A model generated the notes under the pieces. It did not search any database. It was not told the DNA's origin and was given only the letters and a program-made list of their open reading frames with translations. The translations under genes and the position numbers were made by a program. From JBGNFV01 sp049645705 (GTDB lineage Bacteria; Bacteroidota; Bacteroidia; Cytophagales; Cyclobacteriaceae), in the NCBI GenBank assembly GCA_049645705.1, contig JBARUK010000043.1, forward strand, positions 97,074 to 161,073: a stretch of DNA of 64,000 nt, written 5' to 3'. Below, piece by piece: positions 33,465 through 41,516 of the stretch (positions are counted from its first letter, which is position 1; each line of letters begins with the position of its first letter).

Positions 33465-33614
33465 CTAATCACATATACAAACAGATAAGTTGCAATAAAG
33501 CTTAGTACCAGAAAAGCATTCCCTACCACTAATTCCTCCTTTGATACTCAATTTGAAGCTAGTTTGAAAGCTCTTAATGCTTATTTGATCGAGTTTTAAT
33601 TTAGTTCTTTTCAT
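33465..33614 (-). CDS. RiPP precursor peptide 9 (type D core, minus strand)
   Basis: A 49-residue frame from the ATG at 33612-33614 to a TAG at 33465. The leader MKRTKLKLDQISIKSFQT keeps the K-L-x-L ... K-S-F-x-T block and ends at SIKGG. The 22-residue core contains ECFSGTKLYC and VCIC: four Cys with Ser and Thr. It is too short for most gene finders, but its downstream hairpin terminator and shared leader make it a convincing ninth member. It lies between two pieces of hairpin mosaic repeat and is AT-richer than precursors 1-7. Confidence 0.75.
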   Translation of the reverse strand: MKRTKLKLDQISIKSFQTSFKLSIKGGISGRECFSGTKLYCNLSVCICD

Positions 33615-33815
33615 TTACATTATAACTTTATATCCTAAATGTATAATATAAGTATTTCCTTTCATTATAAAAATTTAGTATAGGAAAATAAATACACAGG
33701 AAAGGCTGCACTGTACTTGTTTCCGCTGACAAATTAATCTCACAATAGTTGATAATTCATGTCAATCCCTGATTAGCATTGACCAATCGTACTGACCAGT
33801 TACTATCGGAAGCTT

Positions 33816-34436
33816 TTGGTACCTGTCCCCGTTGTATGAGGTGGGCGCCATGCAATGGGCGCCATGCAATGGAAACCCCGGGTCCAAGCCCGGGGATAGG
33901 AGCCTACCGGTTGCTGATCCGGCGGTAAGGAAGAAGTCCAACCTCGCGATAGTAAAAAACAAAAAAACACAGCACCTGTCCCCGGCCTTGAGCCGGGGCC
34001 CCCATCGGTGAGGTACGCAGTTGCAGTCTGGCACTACCGACGAAGCTGCAGCGGCGAGTTAGCAACACTACAATCGACCATCATTCTGCAACGGGAGGTA
34101 CAACCTCCCATAATCATAACCACGGGGTGCAACCCCGCGGTAGTTTTCGATGAGGTACACCGCTGCAGTCTGGCACTACCGACGAAGCTGAAGCGGCGAG
34201 TTAGCACCTGTCCCCGTCGAATGAGGTGGGCGCCATGCAATGGGCCCCCATCGGTGACGTACACCGCTGCAGTCTGGCACTACCGACGAAGCTGCGGCGG
34301 CGAGTTAGCACCACTGCAATCAACCACCATTCTGCAACGGGAGGTACAACCTCCCATAATCATAACCACGGGGTGCAACCCCGCGGTAGTTTTCGGTGAG
34401 GTACACCGCCGCTGTCTGGCACTAAATCCCTAGCTA
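33816..34436. repeat. Hairpin mosaic repeat tract 1
   Basis: Built from reused modules in changing order: CCCCGGC/GCCGGGG and CCCCGGG/CCCGGGG stem-loops; the block GGTGAGGTAC...CAGTCTGGCACT; ACCGACGAAGCTGCAGCGGCGAGTT-like blocks (34031, 34178, 34283); and the paired hairpins GGGAGG-TACAA-CCTCCC and CGGGG-TGCAA-CCCCG (near 34094/34121 and 34339/34369). Open frames here are low-complexity products of the repeats, not genes. It ends about 200 bases from the 3' end of the 34645-38772 gene. Confidence 0.9.
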
Positions 34437-34503
34437 ATGTTGCGGTAGGCAAAGGCTACTTTCAAAACAACACTCCATCGTCGCGTCCTCGAATGTGACC
34501 CAG

Positions 34504-34549
34504 CCTCAAGGGGACAAATTGCTGCACTGCACTAAACATCCCCTTGAGG
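34504..34549. repeat. Inverted repeat with 11-base perfect arms
   Basis: CCTCAAGGGGA at 34504-34514 pairs with TCCCCTTGAGG at 34539-34549 across a 24-base loop. It lies between repeat tract 1 and the end of the T9SS gene. No T run follows on either side, so it is not an obvious terminator. Confidence 0.6.
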
Positions 34550-34644
34550 GTTTGCAAATGTACGGGTAGTGTAGCCTACAAAACAATCAGGGCTGCTTAG
34601 TTGCCCAAGACCACCTGGGGCAGGTACAACACTTTAGCTATATA

Positions 34645-37600
34645 TCATTCTTTGATAATTCTGGCATAATAAGACATATCCTTATTATCAATACGCAATA
34701 TATAGATACCAGGTCTAAGGCCAGACACATTTACAACACTTGTGCTATCAATATAACCGGATTGGATATACCTGCCCATGGTGTCCGTAAGTGAATATTG
34801 CACTCTGAATGCTGAAGGCAGTTCTACAGTAAAAGAATGTTCTGCAGGATTAGGGTATATACTTACTTCTTCTTTTACCTTATGACTAATCAGGCCTGTA
34901 ACCTGACTTGGCTCAGTGCTAAAAGAATACTCATCACTTTCACTTATGATCCCGTTTTCATCCACAAGATATACAGTGTAATAGTATGTTGTAGCAGGCT
35001 CCAGATTATCGAGATCAAACCTGACTACCTCGCTGATAGCTCCTTCAAACTTCCCTATTTCAAACTCCTGGTCGTAACTCCCGCCAGACACACCTATCTT
35101 CACATACATTATTACTTCATCCATTTTGGAATTTACCATAATGTCTAACGTAGCGGTAGAATCGGTAACTTCTTCAACTATTGAGTTGGGAATATTTATA
35201 AAATACTCCTTATCAAACGGCAACATCATTAATGACCGTGACCAGCCTGGGCTGATAGCATACAGATTACCGCGGTTTATAATAAGTTCATCGACGCTAG
35301 AGGTAGGATTTAATTCATTCCACGTGCTACCCCCATCTTCAGTCATAAGAAGTTCAGGGCCATTGGACACGTAAAATATTTTAGAGGTTAATATGGCTAC
35401 ATTCCGGGCATCATGGTAGTCAGAAGAAAATGGAACATTAATACCTGACCATGCATCACCATTGTTATTTGTTTTATAAACATACCCATTCTTAGTTACA
35501 CAGAAACCAATACCTTTTTTAAATTTAAAATCGAGGATTTCATAGTCAGTATTAATTGTACTTGACCATGTCTCACCACCGTCAGTAGTACGATACAAAA
35601 CTCTTTTCTTATAATCAGATTCAATACCATATCCGGTATCTTTGTCAGTAAAGGTTATATCCCGAATACCATTGTTATATACTTGTTTCCAGCTCATTCC
35701 ACCATCGATAGTTTTATATAGATAACCACCTCTACTTATGAACCCTACCTGATCGTCTAAAAAGTAAACTTCAAAAAACGTATCACGATAAGGCATAGTA
35801 AGGTTAGCCTCGTCTTTGAGCCACGTTACTCCACCATCAGTAGTCTTATACAGGTAGCTGAAAGAATTGTAAAAACTAGAGAGTGCATATCCTACTGAAT
35901 CGTTTATAAAGTGGAAGTCAGCCATTTTATAATCTGGGTTCTGATTTGGTGCATTTTTAAATTCCCATGTTTTGCCTCTGTTAGGAGATGATAGCAGATT
36001 GCCTTCCAGATTGATAAATATATCATTTTCAGAAGCCAACTGCATGTCTATGATAGCACCATAGTTGCTATATGGCAGCCAGGTATCGCCGCCGTCTGTT
36101 GTTTTGAAAATACGGCCCCCTTGTCCTGCGGTAAAGCCTTCATTTTCATCTAAAAAGAATACGGTCAGTAAACTTGTCCCTACAGCCCTTCTGCCGGTTG
36201 ATATTAGCTGCCAAGTATCGCCGCCATCTGTAGTTTTAAATGCAGTACCCTTTCGGCCTGCTATAAAACCATTTTGTTCATCAACAAAATAAAAATCAAG
36301 AGCGGTATCTATGAATTCGCTGTGACGCTGCCAGGTTTCGCCTCCATCCATCGTTCTCAGAACCAGGCTAGATTCCCTGCTGGCAAACCCTGTTTTTTCG
36401 TTCAGAAAATAAACCCTGATAAAATCACTTTGTGTTGAACTGGTGTTTTCAGTGATCTTCCAGGTGCTACCACCGTCAGTAGTTTTGTATATCTTACCTT
36501 CATTACACACTACATGTCCGGTATTACCACTGGTAAAAGCAGCATCTATTATATCAATATCGTAATAGTATTCATTATTAGCATCCAGGTCAACACGTTT
36601 GGCAGTCCATGATTTTCCTCCATCATCAGACAGGAAAACCTTATCAACAGACGTAATACGTATGGTATCATGACTTATGACCGAAACAGAGTTCAGGTCA
36701 TCGTTAAATGGAGTATTGAGCACATTCCATTTCTCACCTCCGTGTGTTGATTTGTATACTACACCATTATCACCTACTATATATCCGATATGATTTCCGA
36801 AAGCTAACCTAAAGCCAGAAATTATATCATTTTGCTTATTCCAGTTTTTCCCACCATCTGACGTTTTAAGTATTTCTGAACTCGTGATAGCATAGCCTAT
36901 GTCCCTGGTCAGGAAATGCATATCTAAGTTGAATTTTCCTGAAGGAGTCGGACTAAGCCAAACCCAGGGTCTCTCAAATTCCCTGGTATAAACCTGACTA
37001 TTATCAGCAAAAATAGTCTTGTAAGCTTCACAACCTTGTGTGCCAGCAACCTTTACAGAATAATACCCTTCAGTATTGACCCTTATAACTCTAGACGTTT
37101 CTCCTGTATTCCATTCATATGTCAGAAAGTCTCCGGCATCCAGTTCTATACTTCCATTAAAAGTGATAGTATCTGCAAGCGGAATTACCGGCAATGGCGT
37201 AACATTTATATATACAGAATCTGTAACCGGACAAGCATACTGATTAGTAACTGTGAGAGGATACCACCCTGATTCTACAGGCTTAAAGTACCTGGTAGTA
37301 TCAGATGTATTTAGCCAGTGATAAGATGTATGTCCCTTGTTTGCATAAAAATAATCTCCGGCACACAGGCTTACACTATCTTCAAGTGCTAAAAGCGGCA
37401 GTGGGTCAACTAACACTTCGCGGCTGATAGTATCAGCTACACCATTATAATAGGTGTATAACGTCACGCTATAACTACCTGCCTCATCGAAGGTAGTTAC
37501 CGGATCCACTAGCTCACTCATTTTTCCATACCCAAAGTCCCATCTTACCGAATCGATATGATGATCGTTAGTTATAGAAAACGATATGGGATTTTTCTCA

Positions 37601-38772
37601 CAGTGTCCTGAAACAGTAAAATACGTTCGATATAAGTAATTCTGTATGAAGAGAGGCGTAAAACGAGCCGAATAATAGCCCAGTAAATAAAGGCCTTTTT
37701 CCGAAACTACCACATTTTCAGCAGTAGCGTTTGTATTGGATATTATGCCCAGGTATTCAGTTCCGCTGATCTGACCACCACCCTTAGTCATATAGATAGT
37801 GCCATTGGCCGCAAGTTGCAAATCTTCCAAACCATTCAGGTAAGGACTTAATATACGGTCGAGCGAACTAACAATAGCCTCTTCCTGATAGTCAGTAAGA
37901 TCTAACTGATACAATCCTTCTTCCCCACTACTGCCTGTTTGTACGACATATAGTTTGGTGCCATCCGGTGAAAATTCGATCCCACTTCCTCCACGCCATC
38001 GGGCCGGTAATTGTATGCCTATTGAATTAGAGAGTAAGCCTGTGCTATTATCAAATTCAAAAACATCCAAAGTATGCGCTGCATTATAGTCATGAGTACA
38101 GGCCACTTTTTTACCGTCCGGAGAAAATTTCATTTGCCCGAAGAATAAAAATGTATCAGCATCACCTATCGTACTGATTACCGGGGCAGAAGAAACCCCG
38201 CTTTCACTTACCAGGTAGGCATGGTATTCATTTGTAGCATGTTTGTTGGACAGCACCCAAAGATCCTTGTCGTTATTATGGAATGTAACCGAAAGCTTAC
38301 CTGATGTTTCGTTTTCCAACTTATTGTCTGCTGATATCACATCGCCCAGACCACCCTCAAGAGAAACGTCAACTATACTATAGTATAAACCTGAATCGTC
38401 ATAGCCACGATGAGGGTTAGTCGTAAAAATATAATACACATTGTCATCTCCGGGTTTCGGCACGATCACCGACCTCAGGCCTGTACTCTGGTCGGCAGAA
38501 ATAACATTTGCGCCATTTGGCATAACCTCATGATTTCGGTTCCAGACAGAAAAACCATCTGTATAGAAAAGTAAATTTCCCTGCTCATCACAAATTACCC
38601 CCATACCCGTATCGATTTGGGAAGCAAATTCTGACGTCACGGCTACCTCCTGGCCGGAGAAATTTAACTCAAGGTTGTGAAAGGCAAAGACGTTTGCCCT
38701 GTCTTGGGCGTATAGAGTAGTGAATAAGCTGGCTAACGTGAATAAAATAGAAAAATTCAGTTTCTTAATCAT
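34645..38772 (-). CDS. Secreted 1375-residue protein with propeller, PKD and BNR/Ycf48-like repeats and a T9SS sorting domain
   Basis: The ATG at 38770-38772 gives a normal signal peptide (MIKKLNFSILFTLASLF...YAQ); the upstream extension is not plausible. The N-terminal third is a beta-propeller-like domain (NRNHEVMPNG, FSPDGKKVACTHD, FSPDGTKLYVVQ). Next come a PKD domain (VRWDFGYGK...DEAGSYSVTLYTYYNG) and Ig-like segments with gliding-type Cys spacing. A long array of Ycf48/BNR blades follows, with at least ten TTDGG-x-TW motifs. An FN3-like domain (ATTYYYTVYLVDENG) and a Por-type sorting domain (VSIYPNPAEHSF ... YARIIKE) end the protein. It should be surface-attached or released by the type IX system. 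Function is unknown; adhesion or ligand display is likely. It is a single gene isolated between two mosaic repeat tracts. Confidence 0.88.
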   Translation of the reverse strand: MIKKLNFSILFTLASLFTTLYAQDRANVFAFHNLELNFSGQEVAVTSEFASQIDTGMGVICDEQGNLLFYTDGFSVWNRNHEVMPNGANVISADQSTGLRSVIVPKPGDDNVYYIFTTNPHRGYDDSGLYYSIVDVSLEGGLGDVISADNKLENETSGKLSVTFHNNDKDLWVLSNKHATNEYHAYLVSESGVSSAPVISTIGDADTFLFFGQMKFSPDGKKVACTHDYNAAHTLDVFEFDNSTGLLSNSIGIQLPARWRGGSGIEFSPDGTKLYVVQTGSSGEEGLYQLDLTDYQEEAIVSSLDRILSPYLNGLEDLQLAANGTIYMTKGGGQISGTEYLGIISNTNATAENVVVSEKGLYLLGYYSARFTPLFIQNYLYRTYFTVSGHCEKNPISFSITNDHHIDSVRWDFGYGKMSELVDPVTTFDEAGSYSVTLYTYYNGVADTISREVLVDPLPLLALEDSVSLCAGDYFYANKGHTSYHWLNTSDTTRYFKPVESGWYPLTVTNQYACPVTDSVYINVTPLPVIPLADTITFNGSIELDAGDFLTYEWNTGETSRVIRVNTEGYYSVKVAGTQGCEAYKTIFADNSQVYTREFERPWVWLSPTPSGKFNLDMHFLTRDIGYAITSSEILKTSDGGKNWNKQNDIISGFRLAFGNHIGYIVGDNGVVYKSTHGGEKWNVLNTPFNDDLNSVSVISHDTIRITSVDKVFLSDDGGKSWTAKRVDLDANNEYYYDIDIIDAAFTSGNTGHVVCNEGKIYKTTDGGSTWKITENTSSTQSDFIRVYFLNEKTGFASRESSLVLRTMDGGETWQRHSEFIDTALDFYFVDEQNGFIAGRKGTAFKTTDGGDTWQLISTGRRAVGTSLLTVFFLDENEGFTAGQGGRIFKTTDGGDTWLPYSNYGAIIDMQLASENDIFINLEGNLLSSPNRGKTWEFKNAPNQNPDYKMADFHFINDSVGYALSSFYNSFSYLYKTTDGGVTWLKDEANLTMPYRDTFFEVYFLDDQVGFISRGGYLYKTIDGGMSWKQVYNNGIRDITFTDKDTGYGIESDYKKRVLYRTTDGGETWSSTINTDYEILDFKFKKGIGFCVTKNGYVYKTNNNGDAWSGINVPFSSDYHDARNVAILTSKIFYVSNGPELLMTEDGGSTWNELNPTSSVDELIINRGNLYAISPGWSRSLMMLPFDKEYFINIPNSIVEEVTDSTATLDIMVNSKMDEVIMYVKIGVSGGSYDQEFEIGKFEGAISEVVRFDLDNLEPATTYYYTVYLVDENGIISESDEYSFSTEPSQVTGLISHKVKEEVSIYPNPAEHSFTVELPSAFRVQYSLTDTMGRYIQSGYIDSTSVVNVSGLRPGIYILRIDNKDMSYYARIIKE

Positions 38773-38890
38773 TACTTCGTATAATAGTATGTTTTGCTCA
38801 AAAATGAATTCAATAAAATTACAAAACAACTTAAAATGTTGTCATACCTTACTGAAGGGCTGATTACACAAATGACATTATTAACAAACG

Positions 38891-40925
38891 TCCCCAACGG
38901 TGAGGTACACGGCCGCAGTCTGGCACTACCGACGAAGCTGCAGCGGCGAGATAGCACCACTGCAAAACTACCAGCACCCTGCTATGGGCAGTAGCGGGTA
39001 TAGCCAATGTATGCCAGACGACGGGGACCCCGGGTCCAAGCCCGGGGATAGGAGCCTACCGGTCGCTGATCCGGCGGTAAGGAAGAAGTGCAACCTCGCG
39101 ATAGTAAAAAACAAAAAAACACAGCACCTGTCCCCGGCCTTGAGCCGGGGCCCCCAACGGTGAGGTACACCGCTGCAGTCTCGCACTACCGACGAAGCTG
39201 CAGCGGCGAGTTAGCACCACTGCAATCGACCACCATTCTGCAACGGGAGGTACAACCTCCCATAATCATTACCACGGGGTGCAACCCCGCGGTAGTTTTG
39301 GGGGTGCAGATCATTACCACAAAGTGCAACCTCGCGGTAGTAAGAGACGACGGGGACCCCGGGTCCAAGCCCGGGGATAGGAGCCTACCGGTTGCTGATC
39401 CGGCGGTAAGGAATAAGTGCAAACTAGCGATAGTAATAAAATAAATATAGCACCTGTCCCCGGCCTTGAGCCGGGGCCACTAACGGTGAGGTACACGGTA
39501 GCAGTCTGGCACTACCGACGAAGCTGAAGCGGCGAGTTAGCACACTGCAATCAACCACCATTCTGCAACGGGAGGTACAACCTCCCATAATCATAACCAC
39601 GGGGTGCAACCCCGCGGTAGTTTTGGGCCTACCGATTGCTGATCCGGCGGTAAGGAAGAAGTCCAATCTCGCGATAGTAAAAAACAAAAAAACACAGCAC
39701 CTGTCCCCGGCCTTGAGCCGGGGCCCCCACCGGTGAGGTACACCGCTGCAGTCTGGCACTACCGACGAAGCTGCAGCGACGAGATAGCACCACTGCAATC
39801 CGACCACCATTCTGCAACGGGAGGTACAACCTCCCATAATCATTACCACGGGGTGCAACCCCGCGGTAGTTTTCGGTGAGGTACACGGCCGCAGTCTGGC
39901 ACTACCGACGAAGCTGCAGCGGCGAGTTAGCACCTGTCCCCGTCGAATGAGGTGGGCGCCATGCAATGGGCCCCCAACGGTGAGGTACACCGTTGCAGTC
40001 TGGCACTACCGACGAAGCTGCAGCGGCGAGTTAGCACCACTGCAATCAACCACCATTCTGCAACGGGAGGTACAACCTCCCATAATCATTACCACGGGGT
40101 GCAACCCCGCGGTAGTTTTGGTCCAATCTCGCGATAGTTAAAAAACAAAAAAAAACACAGCACCTGTCCCCGTCGAATGACGGGGCCCCCATCGGTGAGG
40201 TACGCAGTTGCAGTCTGGCACTACCGATGAAGCTGCAGCGGCGAGTTAGCATCACTGCAATCGACCATCATTCTGCAACGGGAGGTACAACCTCCCATAA
40301 TCATAACCACGGGGTGCAACCCCGCGGTAGTTTTGGTCCAATCTCGCGATAGTAATAAAATAAGTATAGCACCTGTCCCCGGCCTTGAGCCGGGGCCCCC
40401 ATCGGTGAGGTACGCAGTTGCAGTCTGGCACTACCGACGAAGCTGCAGCGACGAGATAGCACCACTGCAATCGACCACCATTCTGCTATGGGCAGTAGCG
40501 GGTATAGCCAATGCGTGCCAGACGACGGGGACCCCGGGTCTAAGCCCGGGGATAGGAGCCTACCGATTGCTGATCCGGCGGTAGTTTTGGTCCAATCTCG
40601 CGATAGTAATAAAATAAGTATAGCACCTGTCCCCGTCGAATGAGGTGGGCGCCATGCAATGGGCCCCCAACGGTGAGGTACGCAGTTGCAGTCTGGCACT
40701 ACCAACAGAGCTGAGACAGCGAGTTAGCACCACTGCAATCAACCATCATTCTGCAACGGGAGGTACAACCTCCCATAATCATTACCACGGGGTGCAACCC
40801 CGCGGTAGTTTTGGGGTGAAGATCATTACCACAAAGTGCAACCTCGCGGAGTGCAATCTCGCGGAGTGCAACTCCGGATCTCTTCAGGACGAGATGCAAT
40901 CTCACGGTAGCAAGAGGCGCCGGGG
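38891..40925. repeat. Hairpin mosaic repeat tract 2
   Basis: About 2 kb made almost entirely of the modules of tract 1. The twin hairpins GGGAGG-TACAA-CCTCCC plus CGGGG-TGCAA-CCCCG occur six times here. The ACCGACGAAGCTGCAGCGGCGAG block and variants occur nine times. CCCCGGGTCCAAGCCCGGGG plus GATAGGAGCCTACCG occurs three times, with a fourth truncated at 39628. The CCTGTCCCCGGCCTTGAGC module or its CCTGTCCCCGTCGAATGA variant opens most units, after an A-rich spacer. Copies differ by scattered substitutions and by which modules are joined. There is no coding content. Confidence 0.92.
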
Positions 40926-41006
40926 GTACCCTGCCCAGCCATTTCAAAAAATTATCAATTGTCAATTATCAATTAAAAACCCCCTCCACTACTCCCCCTC
41001 GTGCTC

Positions 41007-41038
41007 GTTTATTAAACAACAAAAAAACCCTTATATTC
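41007..41038 (+). promoter_or_regulatory. Possible promoter of the copper efflux operon
   Basis: TTTA, a 20-base spacer and TATATTCG match the Bacteroidota TTTG/TAnnTTTG pattern with one mismatch in each box. It is about 14 bases before the ATG at 41052, directly after repeat tract 2. Coordinates are approximate to a few bases. Confidence 0.35.
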
Positions 41039-41051
41039 GTAGTTAAGAAGA

Positions 41052-41432
41052 ATGCGCTCTTTTCTGCACATATTGCTTACGGGGTACCTGCTGGCTGTTT
41101 CGGCCGGGGTGCCGTTCTACCGCCACTTTTGCATGGGCGAGCTGCGCGATAGTGCCGTGGCCATTACGCACGTAGAGGCGAAGTCCTGCTGCGGAAGTAC
41201 GGAAAAGAAGAGCGACTGCTGTGACCATACCGTCTCACTGGAGAAAACACAGGAGCAGCAGACTTTCTCATTTGATTTTCAGATGGCCCCTGCCCTGCTG
41301 GCGCAGCCGCTCCATCATACTACATACGCCCCCCTTGCCATTACCGGCCTGCAGGAGGGCTACCCTGCAGATATCTCACCCCCGCGACCGGGGATCCCGC
41401 TCTCCGTTTTGTACCAGAACTTCCGCTGTTAA
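41052..41432 (+). CDS. Small secreted Cys-rich protein (HYC_CC_PP-like) at the head of the metal efflux operon
   Basis: A 126-residue protein with an N-terminal hydrophobic signal (LHILLTGYLLAVSAGVP). HFC near residue 25, a KSCCG pair, a SDCCDH pair and a C-terminal SPPRPGIP segment are seen. This is the H-Y/F-C ... CC ... PP layout of a small Bacteroidota family found next to copper export genes. The Cys/His content suggests periplasmic metal binding or sensing. The RND pump gene starts 85 bases later in the same direction. The biochemical role of the family is not established to my knowledge. Confidence 0.7.
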   Translation: MRSFLHILLTGYLLAVSAGVPFYRHFCMGELRDSAVAITHVEAKSCCGSTEKKSDCCDHTVSLEKTQEQQTFSFDFQMAPALLAQPLHHTTYAPLAITGLQEGYPADISPPRPGIPLSVLYQNFRC

Positions 41433-41516
41433 TATATAGCATAGCCATTATGCCCGTAGCCTTGTTACAGACTACGGAGCACTACCCTATTGTGTGTTTT
41501 CCACTACACGTTTGCT

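Noticed and set aside
39424..39990. Long open frames (up to about 188 codons) in both strands of the repeat tracts
   Set aside because: They consist of translated repeat modules that recur in several frames, with no start signals, no conservation beyond the DNA repeat and no domain sequence.
38891..40925. Possible CRISPR array
   Set aside because: Unit spacing is irregular, the repeated modules are joined in different orders, the sequences between them are themselves repeated, and no cas gene is present.
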